This document shows, in pieces, positions 1 to 10,886 of a stretch of DNA of 64,000 nucleotides. Made by a program: the position numbers and the translations under genes. The stretch is from Thuidium tamariscinum (lineage: Eukaryota; Streptophyta; Bryopsida; Hypnales; Thuidiaceae), in the NCBI GenBank assembly GCA_947034885.2, contig OX344752.2, positions 17,112,001-17,176,000 on the forward strand, written 5' to 3'. Position 1 is the first letter of the stretch, and each line of letters starts with the position of its first letter. The notes under the pieces were generated by a model. That model did no database searches and was not told the DNA's origin. It saw only the letters and a list, made by a program, of their open reading frames with translations.

Positions 1-235
1 AATATATCTACTAGTCACACATATTCTACATAATGCACATGTATGTTATAATGTCTACTACAACATATGTACCAATGCAAATATAATGTCCAACACAACA
101 TGCCATACACAATACATTGTATATAATACACCATACACCATACAAAATACACCATACATTGTACACCATATAAATACATCATATATAATATGCTATACAT
201 TGTAATCCATATATAATACACCATATATGGAAACT
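1..235. repeat. AT-rich degenerate simple repeat
   Basis: Low-complexity sequence built from variants of TACACCATA and ATACATTGTATATAATA, repeated with many substitutions. It gives short open frames on the minus strand made almost only of Tyr, Ile, Val, Met and Cys, which reflects base composition and not a gene. Confidence 0.7.
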
Positions 236-3200
236 GTGTTGCATGGCTTGAAAAACCATTTATTATATGAATATTTTGACATGAAAAGGCAAGATATTTA
301 TACTAATGGGGTGCTAGGAGGAAAGACAAACCATATGAGATTTGCCTAATGCAACAGCTTATGAACCTTGTCTATTTGGACATCTCAAATGATGTCTAAA
401 TTGATATTGCAAAAAATATCTTCATGTCTTAATTGATGTTTCAATTGACATCTCAGTTGACACCTTAAAAACAATTTTAAAAGCCTCACATGGTGGCAAA
501 GTATGCTAACGTGGCACACTATAGGGTGCAAAACATATAAGATAACATCTTGCATTGTCTATTACATGTTAAAACTTCTAATGAATGTAATGAAATCTTG
601 GGGGAGAACTCTCCATTTTTTAAAAACTATATTGTGCAATCAAATGCAAGGAGGTATTAATTAACTTCTCTTAAATTTAGATAATTTTAAAAAGTAAACT
701 AGCATCATTAAAATGAAATATTTCAAGTTATTTATAATGAAGGCTAGGTGATAATAGATAGCTTTACTTATACCTAATTTGGATTTAAGAAACTAAGGGG
801 CTAGATTCTATGAGTTGGGTTGGATTTCCTAAGATGTAGAGAGAAGTCAAGCTACCAATTTTAGTGATAGTTGATGACAAGTGACAAGTAATCTACTGAT
901 TGGAAAAAAATTCTTCTTCCAAGTGAAATGGTATTGATGTGGGTAACTTTCAATATTAATGCAAATATTTAACAATATAGTACTAATGCAATATTGAATC
1001 AATATAGAAGAAGACAAGCATAAATGAAATATTGTAGCTACCATAAATGAATATTGTCCAGTGGCTTAGTAAACAATACCGCAACTTAGATAATGAAAAT
1101 TATATGGTTAAGCATTGCAAAATATATTTAATTTGATATTGAAAGCATGATTTTTATGAATAATTGCAGTAATACACATTTGTAAAATTGGTGTATAGAA
1201 GCAATGAATTTTTGATACTAAAAGATACAAATTTTTAAAAAATATTGTCAAACAATTATACAATTATAATACCAAAAGTGTAAAATTGTTTAATTTAGGA
1301 AAATTTCATTATTATATTGCAATTGTATGCATTTTAGATTAAAAAAAATTGAAATGATTTTTTTGTTGGTTCAAAGTCATTGTAGATGACGCTCATTTGA
1401 CTTCATCTTCCTGCACTTTAGTATTTTCAATAGTTAGGATTTTGGATTTTGGTCTATTGTGTTGTACAATGACTTCTTATTTTGTTTGTTTTTGTGAATG
1501 TTTGTGTAATTTCTATGACAAGGGTTCAAAAAGCTACATAGTTAGTGTGAAATTGTGAATTTGAGGATTTAGGATTTAGGCTTTCAAAAATTTTTTAGAT
1601 ACTTAAATACCATATTTTATTTATTGTATATTTTCCAAATTTCAAAAGTCAATGAGTGTTTTTGCAAAAGATGTGCCAAAGATATCCAAATTTTCCAACC
1701 TACTAAAAAAATTTAGGGAAGCATAACTTTGATTTGGATCCCTAGTTGGAAAAAATATGTATTTTCACTTAAAGACATATTCACATCTTATGTTAAAATT
1801 TTATGAACATCCAATCAAATTCACTTCATAGGAACCTACCTAAATTTTCAATTGTTTGTTCAATGAACAATTGACCTTTAAAAGTTGAAAACTACCACTT
1901 TGTCAATAGCACTTAAATTGAATTGATTGTTGTTGGTTTCATGGTATAAATCTTGTACATATATGTAGTAGAAGGAAAAAAATTTCAATTTTAAATGTAA
2001 CATAGCCCTATTTGAAAACCTACAAGAATGAATTTACAAAAATTATAGGGTATTGAAAATATGCCCTTTGTAGCTTTTTATGTAAAAATATAGTAATCTT
2101 AAATACAAGAATTAAGGTAAATAGCCACACATAAAATACCTTTGAAAATACTCTATAGAAACAAGCTTTCTTATTATATTACTTCTTTATTGCAATGCTT
2201 TTGAAACATCTTGTGTTATCCTACTTCATCCGCTTCACTTGTTATACATCATGTGACATGTTTGAACCCTATAAAAATGTCATTGTTGTCATAGAAAATA
2301 GAAGACTTCAAACTATGAACATCTTGATCCAATCTTCGTTGCAATGAAAGAATTTCTCTAAACTCCTAAATGCTAGATAGAACATTAGTGTCCCTTGACC
2401 ACTTTATAAAATGTTATGGCATAGGATGTTAAGGATGAACTTTGGATATAGTCTTTTATGTTTATATATAGTAACTTTGCTTGAGTTTAATGAAGAATAC
2501 ATGAAACTTCAAACAGTAGGAGTTAACTTTTGTACAACGCTAAACACCTCTGAACTCTAGAATATGTTACCTAAAACGTCCAAAAATTCCCATAAATGTC
2601 ACAAGGTCCATCCTATCGTCTCATAAGAGTCTATTGGAACGCATTAAAGTCACACTCAACATCTACATGAACATGACATACTCTTACAAGGTGCCTTATG
2701 AGACTTATAAATGTCTCAGAGGACATCTACTATGACTTAATTAAGTCTCTTCCGACGTCTAAAAGAACATCAAATTTGTGTAGTACCTAAAAGTAGTGAC
2801 GTGGCAATCTGCCACGTCAGATTATAGCATCTTCCATGTCATGAATATTTGATGTCAGATGTGACGTCAACAACCACGTCATCATGTTTTCCCCCGGAAT
2901 TTTTTCTGTCACTGCCCATTTCTTTTTTTTTACTTAGGCAGCATTTTTATTTTGAACCAAAATAATTCTTATAAAATTATCCAAAGTTAAAATGGGTCAA
3001 TGAAGTTGACGTGGCAATGAACGTTTCTACAGACATCGATTCCAACATCACCCTGTCTTCAACCAACGCTAGCAAAAAGTCGATGTCAATGGAAGCACAT
3101 CTTGTTTTTCACTAGAATTTTACACCTTCGTCTCCAACACACAAAAAAATCTACTATAGACATTGAAATGCACATTGTGACATCCAGACATCTGTCTAGA

Positions 3201-3260
3201 CATGTAGATGTTCACCTCTAAACATGAGTATGTCAGGGCTAGACATTAAAAAAAAAACGG
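236..3260. other. Intergenic AT-rich DNA with GACATC-type repeats, no gene seen
   Basis: No open frame with protein-like composition. From about 361 to 480 and again from about 2640 to 3250 the sequence is rich in short direct and inverted copies of GACATC/GATGTC (for example GACATCTCA, ATGTCTAA). The same motif recurs near 9000-9610 and in the small element at 38023. Such clusters resemble subterminal repeats of CACTA-type DNA transposons, and a CACTA-like right end lies at 3273. A matching left end was not found. Confidence 0.5.
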
Positions 3261-3273
3261 TTTTCTTTTAGTG
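3240..3273 (+). mobile_element. Solo right end of a CACTA-like element
   Basis: The stretch ends in TTTTCTTTTAGTG, that is, CACTAAAAGAAAA on the other strand, which fits the CACTA superfamily end. Base composition changes sharply at 3274, from AT-rich repeat DNA to GC-richer coding-like DNA. The partner end was not found, so it may be decayed or outside the window. Confidence 0.4.
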
Positions 3274-4540
3274 GAGGCCCACCCAAATTGAGCGCGAGCA
3301 GCGGAATGCTCTTGTGGCAAAGCGTCGTACTCTAGCCGCATAACAAAAATCTCAATAGATGCGTTCCATATCAAAAGGAAAGGGATCCAGAGCATCGCAA
3401 CTACAAGCGATTAAGAGAGACATGCTAGTTCTATTGGTGAGTTCTTTAGCTTCATTGAAGTGTCCATGTAAAGGTCGCTGTTGATAAGGCTTGTCACTAG
3501 GTCTTTCCAGTTTTTGAATGACATGTACTTTGAGAGCGCAGTGTGATGACGCAGCTTGAATGTTAACGTGCACAGATACAATTAGTCATACTTTACCTGT
3601 TAAGAAATAAAAGACTGTGCCATGGTTCATGGATCTTTAGAATTTGGGTTGAATGGCAGACTCTACGAAATAATCGTGCGCCATTTGCAACAGAGGTGGA
3701 CGCTACAGTTGCAACAGAGTTTGCTTGCCAAGAAGAGGAAAAACGCGCAGCTCAAATTGACAACTCCGCCGAAATAGAGCAAGTTCGCACACCGCTGTTT
3801 GCGATGGAAGAGTGCATGGTACTGCATCAGAGCAAAATCGACTCCTCGCATGAGTGACTGGAGTCAATGTTCATCGAATTCATGTGCAGTCAACCCTCCG
3901 CCAACAACGTCCCATTGCAATCGCCTGATCAAAAAATACCTGTATTCACAAACAATAACAACCTACCCACCATCATAGGACATGGAAGTTCATCATCTTC
4001 TGAAGATGTAAATGCATTTGTTGGCTCAATCGTGAAAGCTCAAGCAGAGGACGACAGTGCCGTGCCTTACAAAGTGTGCCCGCCACAAAACGAGGGAGTG
4101 GAGGTTTTGCCGGCACAGGGGCAACCAGATGCGCTCAAATTCACGGAAGCCCCAGCGCCAAAGTCCCTGCAAAAAGCGCTACAGTCTCTTGATGGCCTTG
4201 GTGAAGGAAGCGGCACGCCCACTCTGGTAGGAACAGTGGATGTGTATGCACCAGTGAATGACATCGGTGGAATTGCTCAGTTGGATATGCCATAGGGCGG
4301 GGAAGAGTCTCTAATCACCGAACAAGTAAGTGACTGTCGAACGCTACCATGATTCCAACAACTCTTTTTACAGAGAGAGTGAAATTCTCTTTGGGTATGA
4401 GGTTTTTAAATTTTTCTAGGCTCCCTTGAATTTGAACGAAAGATGCAGAGATGTAGTGTGAGCGAGGTGGTGTCTCTAGATACTTGAAAATTAGAGTCAC
4501 GGGAAGAGGAAATCAGGGAGGAAACACTACTAGAAAATCT

Positions 4541-4690
4541 GTGTCCAAATCAACAAAAAATTAGCAAAAAAGTGTTGATTTGGTCTAACACTTCTATGTT
4601 GATTTAGTGCAGTTGACTTGGACAGTATGTAGCAAAAACTTGTTGAATTTTTTGTTAAATTTTTTGTTGATTTGGTCATGTTGTAAAATA
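4541..4690. repeat. Left subterminal repeat array of CACTA element
   Basis: Several variants of GTTGATTTGG and CCAAATCAAC in both orientations, next to the left terminal inverted repeat. In CACTA elements such repeats are bound by the transposase; here that role is inferred from position and repetition. Confidence 0.65.
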
Positions 4691-4837
4691 ATTTGAAAAA
4701 AATTTAAATTGAAAGAACCAATCAACATTTGACACGTGGCAATCCATGTGGCACCAAAATGACACATGTCATCTATACAAGTCCAACACCTAGGTCAATG
4801 TCCACATGGCAGTCAACATTGACCACCACCTCAATGG

Positions 4838-4915
4838 GGAGTTGGCATGGGGGTTTGAACCCCCCACCTCACGGTTGGGAGGGAAGGGTTCAAGCCACTA
4901 AGCCACCTCCAAGTA
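4838..4915 (-). repeat. tRNA-derived SINE-like remnant
   Basis: Minus strand carries TGGCTTAGTGG (4895-4905), a good match to a Pol III A box, and GGTTCAAACCC (4851-4861), a good match to a B box, 44 nt apart start to start. The spacer does not fold as a normal tRNA body, so a tRNA-derived SINE head is more likely than a working tRNA gene. No poly-A or poly-T tail could be tied to it. Confidence 0.4.
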
Positions 4916-4980
4916 CTCATGGATACTCTTGAAGTTATTTTGTATATAAATCTTTTTAAACCCGCCAATGTTCAATTTTT

Positions 4981-5338
4981 GTAAGTTCATCTGACTTCAG
5001 AGATCATTTAGGCATAGTAAATCAATTTTTTTATAAACATTTTGAACTAATGAAAGTTGGAGGTTGAAGTTAAGTTTCACCTCCAAAAATCCGTTTGTCA
5101 TTTGGAGCTTTTAATAGAAAGTTATGGCCAAAATTCAGAGACAGTGTTAAAAAATGTCAATTTTTTTTTCAAAACAGTCTCTGAATTTTGGCCATAACTT
5201 TCTATTAAAAGCTCCAAATGACAAACGGATTTTTGGAGGTGAAACTTAACTTCAACCTCCAACTTTCATTAGTTCAAAATGTTTATAAAAAAGTTTATTG
5301 ACTCTTCCTAAATGAGCTCTGAAGTCAGCTGAACTTAC
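4981..5338. repeat. Long perfect inverted repeat (hairpin) inside the CACTA element
   Basis: Left arm 4981-5143 and right arm 5177-5338 are reverse complements around a spacer of about 33 nt that is rich in T. From 5027 to 5142 I see no mismatch to the right arm (116 bp). The outer 45 bp have a few mismatches and small indels. A transcript through this would fold into a long stem, a possible source of small RNAs. There is no coding frame in it. Confidence 0.9.
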
Positions 5339-5751
5339 AAAATCCGAGTTGTGAATGGTTAATTCAATTAAAACTTTTCATTTTATAAAAAACTCAAACC
5401 ATATTGATTTAAACATATCTCTAATTTAAGAAAAATTCTAATTTGAAAACTCTAATTACTCAGAATTAACCAAAAAAGTTTTTTTTCTTTCTTAAATTGG
5501 ACATTGTTTTCTCAAGTCCACAAAAACATCCTATTAGGTTGTAGAAAAATGAACTACGAAGAAGTCAAAGTGAAGTTTTAAATCAATAAGTTTTGTAAAA
5601 TGTAAGATTATAGAAACTTTGTTTAATTAAACACATTTTGACATAGTAATAATAAAATCTTCCTTAAATATACAAAGTATAGTACAATTGTTTAGAAATA
5701 TTGGACAAATTAGTTATTCCTTAAATTTAAATATTTTGAAATCGGTGTCTC

Positions 5752-6110
5752 TAAATTTTAGTAAACTTTGGAGGCGATTTCAACATAGTAAAACATATTT
5801 TTTGGTAAAAAGAAATTTTATAAAAATTTGAGAAATTAAATTAAATTAAATCTCTTAAAACCCGTTTGTAATTTTGAAATTTCAATAAAAATTCATGGAC
5901 AAAATTCATAGTGGTAGCAAGGAACAATTTTTTTGAGATTTTCAAACACTCCCTCTGAATTTTGTTCATAACTTTTTATTGAAGACATAAAATCATAAAA
6001 GAATTTTTGGAGGTGAAAGTTTGTTTGATTTTACAACTTTTCTTAGTAAGAAGTTTTTCCAAAAAAGATATTTTACCATGCTTAAATTGCCTCCAAAGTC
6101 TGCTGAATTA
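5752..6110. repeat. Older, diverged second hairpin
   Basis: Left arm about 5752-5912 and right arm about 5947-6110 pair imperfectly; for example CTTTGGAGGCGATTTCAACA on the left matches the complement of the right, CTTTGGAGGCAATTTAAGCA. Its arms are also related to those of the hairpin at 4981-5338 (both carry versions of TTTTGGAGGTGAAA and AAAATTCA), so the two look like copies of different age. Confidence 0.65.
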
Positions 6111-6234
6111 ACAAAACATTGAATTGTGAGGGATTAGTTTTATTTAAAAAGTTCATGATACAAAGATTTCAAACTATGATTATTTAATTATTGCCTAAAT
6201 AAATAAAAATTTACTTAAGAAAATTTTAAGTCAA

Positions 6235-6452
6235 TTGCAACAAACATTTGTTAATTTTTCTGTTGATTTGAACACCATACTATCCAAATCAACAATTTCT
6301 TTTGTTGATTTGGACACTATACTATCCAAATCAACAAATTTTTTGTTGATTTGGATAATACAGTGTCCAAATCAACATAAATTTGTAAAAACGGTCGATA
6401 CAGTACCCAATTCAACAAAAACTTGTTTTTTTTTTGTTGACCTGGACATCAT
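6235..6452. repeat. Right subterminal repeat array of CACTA element
   Basis: Repeated alternation of TTTGTTGATTTGGA and TCCAAATCAACA-type units, with intervening ATACTA or ATACAGT. It gives a short repetitive open frame that is not a gene. Position beside the right terminal repeat fits a subterminal array. Confidence 0.75.
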
Positions 6453-7120
6453 TTTCTACTAGTGAAAGTGTTATAGATTTAGTTGAAATCACAATGAGCT
6501 AAGCAATCCTTGCATTGATTTCTTCGCGTTGACCGTAATGACAAAGCGTAGACATGAACCATTGGCATTTCACACTACTTAGAGGTCGACCTCTGTTATA
6601 CTTCCATTACGCATTATATGTCATTTTCCGTAAGTCCAAGCTAGCAAAGGCAAGGTTCATTTACTACATTACATTCTATATGATTAACTATGACTTCTAT
6701 AGGTGGAGTTGTTAACGGGAGACGGCAGGGAGTCCTTTGTGCCGCCTCGCCGCACTACTCGAACTATACTGAAGTCTGCACCAGCGAAACCCATCAGCTC
6801 ATTGAAGGTAGCAAAAACCACAGTCGGGAAGGTTTCAGGTCCATCGAAGACAGCGGACTCTCTCGCCAAGGTCTGAGTTGTAGTGATTACAAGGTTATCA
6901 ATCTCTAAGTGTTTTCTGACGGGAAACCTAGTATGAATGTGGAACTCGATGTAAGCATCGCTCTTGCACATATGTCAGCGATGATGGAAAAATGACAAGT
7001 GGACTTCTGATTCACATGAAGCTTGTTAGCTAAATTATTAGGTGCTTGCCATGCAGGTTGCAGCAGCTAAGAAGCTGGAGAACTTGAAGAAAAGTGAAGC
7101 TTCACTTCAGTGGTCAGGAC

Positions 7121-9640
7121 TAGGGGACGAAAAGCACCATAGTGGAAGTAGTGCTCAGTGTTGCTTTGTACAAGAACATCCTTTTTGTGATGTACAGAAG
7201 AGAGAACGTTTGCTTGTTCAAATAGTAGTCAACCATAAACGAGCAGGCCCACAAGTTTTTTGTAAGAACTTTGTGTTGAAGCGGCTTTATTTTTTCTTAT
7301 TCACGGCTGCTACTAGGACCCAATGTGGCATGCACGGTGCCACTTAGGTAGTTCACAATAAAACAGAGAAGGACCTGTGGAATTCCAAAATCGATGTCTG
7401 GAACTGCTATTTTGAAATCTTAAATTATACAAATTTCATCATTGTTTTTGTGGTTGAATGTGTTGTGAGTACATTCTTTGTGAACCATTACTTACTGACT
7501 GTGCATGGCATGTATGGAAAGACATACATGTTGTAGATGGTATTAGTTATGGTATTCATTCAAATATTGTTGGTGCATGCACAAATCTGGGCTGCAATCC
7601 AAGAAAAGGAAGTTTGTGTGCAAATGGTGGTTGCCACTGAGGTTACGGTTTTCAAACATGAACCTTGGTTCTAGAGAAATACAATCCCTTACAAGCCATT
7701 ACACAATGCTATATAATAGCAGGAGTAAATATAGAAAGTGGTTTGTGTTCCTATCCAATGTAGACTCTACTTGCAACGTTTCATCAATTGAAAAACCGTG
7801 TATGTGGCGTGTGTGCCTTATAAGTTGGACTAGTGTGAATAAGTGATGGTCCTCAGCAATAGACTGTAAGTCACCTTACACCTTAATTAACTTACAAATT
7901 AAAAATTCTTGTGTAATTTTTGGGGATTAAATGTAGGGGCAAAATGGTCCAGCATTTGGCTACTCATTCAACTATAAGTACACACATGTAGTAGTTGAAC
8001 TAAAAGCATTTCCCCCCTTAATTTTCCCTTAGTTTTAAACATCATTGTTAGCTCTTTGATTCATCTTTAAAGGAAAAATTAGAAACTAATAATTTAGTTC
8101 ATTGAGAGTAAGGGATGTCCTTCATTGAATAAATCATTAAAAATTGTAATGTTCAAAGTTGGTCATTGAAAATTTGTATTCAATTTTAAGATAAAGGTAG
8201 AAACACTTAATAGCAACACTTTTACTATCTCAAAGGTCAAGTGACCAAAAATATTTGATGAGATTATTGATGCACTTATAAAAATACATTGCAAGTAGTA
8301 TCATATTTTTTTGACACTTTAGCAATATCTTTCAAATATTCAAAGTTGAAAACTTAGGGTAGCCAATATGTAACACTAGGCTCACCTTGAATGGACATCT
8401 TGTAAGCAAGAAATGCCTCTGCTCTCATTTGTCGCTTTAAAAAAACTCTTTATATCTCATTGGTTGCATCTAAAAAGTTGTTTTAATTTTGAATCAAGAT
8501 TGAAGTGTTCATTTTAGCCCATGTTTTTGGTGTTGGAAAATTGAAAATGACACTTATTGATGTTTTTACCTTACAGTTTAAACTTCCGTGCTTGATTGAA
8601 CAAGTGAATACAAAACTTGAAAAATAAAATAAAGTATATGGAATTGTATATTCTAAAAGTTATATAGAAAATCAAATTAGTTGAAGAAGCATTAATTTGA
8701 TTTCTAAATGAGTAACAATGAGAACTTAAAATATTCATATCACACTTGGCGTTTGTCATTTTTTTTACTATTAAAGGACAATAATTAAGTATCAAGAAGT
8801 AGAGCAAATCTTTGAAAATTTAAAGATCAGTTACAAAATGCAAGTTCAAAAACTATCTTAACAACGATAGAACACAAGTTGTAAACTATAACTGAAAGAT
8901 TATATCTATATAGTTGGATCTACTATTTTTCATTAATAGAATTTGAAACCAACCATTGAACATTTCTATTGACATCTAGTTTCAATTGAGTATATGTGTT
9001 TTTCATGATCATTTTAGAAAACATCTCAATGTTTGAAATGACATCAACATGCCTAAAATGACATGACATGTCTCAAATGACATCAACATATTCAATTGTC
9101 AAGTTGCCATTTTCTCAAATCCCATATCTTTTGTCTCACCTAGGGCTGAAAAAGGATATAAGTATATTCTTTTCCTCCTTCATTTTCATTAATTTTAAAT
9201 GAAGTGATCTTTTCATTTTGCCATCAAAAATTCTCAAGAAGGTAAATGGTAAGTTTTTTAATTTTTAATTATTTTATTATTTTATTTTGTTTTATTTTTT
9301 AATTTAATATTATTTATTTTCTGACTTAGCCTTGTAGATACAGTATGTACTAACTAACGTTTAATTTGATGTCTCAAAAAAACATCTAAATTGACATCTT
9401 TGAAAACACCATTAAAATTTTTAAGTGACCCAAAAGTGTGCTGACAAAGCATGCCACATCAACATAATTTGAAGTCCACATTAGCATAATTCACGGGTTC
9501 ATGTAATAAAAAACATGGATGAGGCAATGGATGAAAAAAAATCATAGGTGGCACTGCCCGCCAAAAATTTTAGGTGACATCATGTTTGACACGAAATCAT
9601 GTTTTTTTGGACATCCCAAAATTTGCTATTTTCTTATAGT
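7121..9640. other. Intergenic AT-rich DNA, no gene seen
   Basis: No protein-like frame beyond the decayed locus. From about 8960 to 9610 short GACATC/GATGTC and AAATGACATCAACAT units recur, like those at 361-480 and 2640-3250. The stretch ends at 9641 with TTTTCTTATAGTG, a CACTA-like right end whose left partner was not found. Confidence 0.45.
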
Positions 9641-9649
9641 GGAATTTTT

Positions 9650-9833
9650 TTTTTTTTTGCTCAAATTTTTTTTGTAAATTCTGAATTTATATTTGCAATC
9701 AAAGACCCCAAATTAGCATGCAAGGGTCAAGAGCATACCCTAAAATACGGTACAAAATAGGTGGCTCTTTTACTTTTATCCTTGGATAACTCGAGTTTTA
9801 CCTTATTGGGCCCACCTTCGATGGTAGGATTTA
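9650..9833 (-). mobile_element. Truncated MITE related to the one at 27574
   Basis: The right edge CCACCTTCGATGGTAGGATT, followed by TAA, matches the terminal repeat of the 27574-27815 element. Inside, AAAGACCCCAAATT is the reverse complement of AATTTGGGGTCTCT in that element with one change. The left terminal repeat is missing; the sequence stops near the CACTA-like end at 9641. A 5'-truncated copy fits best. Confidence 0.5.
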
Positions 9834-10073
9834 ACTTCCTGCTTTTTGAAGAATTGTTTTTGAAGATTCATTCTTTCAATAAGAAAGTTAGGTTTTTGAA
9901 GGTAAGAGAAAATTTGATCCTATAATTAGTACAGATTTTGATAAATCCGTATTGTTATATTATTGAACTCTAACATGTCAAAGGTCTAAAAGACATTCGA
10001 ATTGATGAGGAAAACTAGCTTTTGAATAGGTGAATGTCCATGTTTTCATTACCTTTCATTGTTCAAACATTAA

Positions 10074-10719
10074 CCCCTAACTGCCCAAGGCACTAGAATT
10101 TGGTGTTTGCAATATTTTGAAGTTAAACCAAACCTAATCAATTTGCTATTTTTAGTAGTTTTTATTTTAGAAAAGATCTTCTAGAAGTCTAGTTTTAGTG
10201 TCAAAAATCTGATCTGGAAAATATATGATAGTGAATTTGCTATATAAGATTTTGTGCAAGGATACCCCTTGCAATCTTGACTTTCCGTAGTGTTGAGAGC
10301 TCTTGAAAATGAGCCTCAAATACACTAGATCTTGGAGAAAAAATCACATTCAAAATTCATTTACAAGAATTGTAGTATAGATTTTGAAGAGCCATAAATT
10401 GATTGGAGTTATGCATGTTAGGCTTTTTCACCTCATATTTTTTGGTCACCAACTTTTTAAATTTAACTTGCAAAAAGAGGATAGAAACACTTTACATCAC
10501 TTTTGCAGTTTTAACACCCTCATGGTCAAACATTATAATCTTTCACTCTATAAGTACTATTGTTGTGTTTTCTTTTCTTATACAATCTCTAACATGTCTA
10601 GTTTGAATTTATATGGTTATAATTTTTTTTAAATCGACACAACTTATCAAAATGTTGGCATTTTGTTCAACTTAGAGCAAATTCCAAGAAGCTCAAAACA
10701 AGCCTTGGGCACTTAGGGG
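10074..10719. mobile_element. TTAA-flanked inverted-repeat element, copy 1 (646 bp)
   Basis: Left end CCCCTAACTGCCCAAGGC and right end GCCTTGGGCACTTAGGGG are imperfect inverted copies, and TTAA sits directly outside both (10070-10073, 10720-10723). A TTAA duplication is typical of piggyBac-type elements, although a palindromic terminus of another family could look alike. No transposase frame. It contains GTTGAGAGCTCTTGAAAATG, shared in altered form with copy 2. Confidence 0.65.
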
Positions 10720-10886
10720 TTAACACTAGATGAAAAAGAGTATAAACTTACATCTCAAAAGGGTAATTCACCCCAGGTTGGACCATGCGGAGAAATATTA
10801 TTTTTACTTTAAAAAAATCTCATTGGTCAAGTTAAAAAGAAGAAAATCAATGAACTCAAAAATATGAAGACTCATCAACCTATAGG

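Larger units (their letters stand above)
4525..6464 (+). mobile_element. Non-autonomous CACTA-like transposon (1.94 kb)
   Basis: Left end CACTACTAGAAAAT and right end ATTTTCTACTAGTG are inverted copies, extended inward by GTCCAAATCAACAAAA on the left and TTTTGTTGACCTGGAC on the right. Both sides are flanked by AAA (4522-4524 and 6465-6467), a 3-bp target duplication as expected for CACTA elements. Many short direct and inverted copies of TTTGTTGATTTGGACA fill both subterminal regions. No transposase frame is present, so it would need a partner element for mobility. Inside are a perfect hairpin (4981-5338), a decayed second hairpin (about 5752-6110) and a tRNA-like SINE remnant (4838-4915). 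Confidence 0.8.
3274..7120 (+). pseudogene. Decayed multi-exon coding locus of unknown family
   Basis: GC-richer than its flanks and reads as protein over several blocks. Block 1 (about 3278-3436) reads QIEREQRNALVAKRR and ends at a GT donor (GTGAGT). Block 2 (about 3600-4324) includes QEEEKRAAQ and MFIEFMCSQPSANN and ends at GTAAGT. Block 3 (about 6702-6866) follows a CTATAG acceptor and includes ELLTGDGRESFVPPRR. Block 4 (from 7036) follows ATGCAG and reads VAAAKKLENLKKSEASLQW. In-frame stops lie at 3341 (TAA), 3356 (TAG), 3855 (TGA) and 4293 (TAG). Each could come from CAA, CAG or CGA by a C-to-T change. The 1.94-kb CACTA element sits between blocks 2 and 3, in what would be an intron. I do not recognise the protein; a retroelement gag remnant is possible. 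Exon joins are inferred. Confidence 0.45.

Noticed and set aside
15-224. Minus-strand open frame of 69 codons
   Set aside because: Made of AT-rich simple repeat; composition Tyr, Met, Val, Cys only; no gene context.
4838-4915. Working tRNA gene
   Set aside because: A and B boxes are present but the arms do not pair into a cloverleaf; a SINE remnant fits better.
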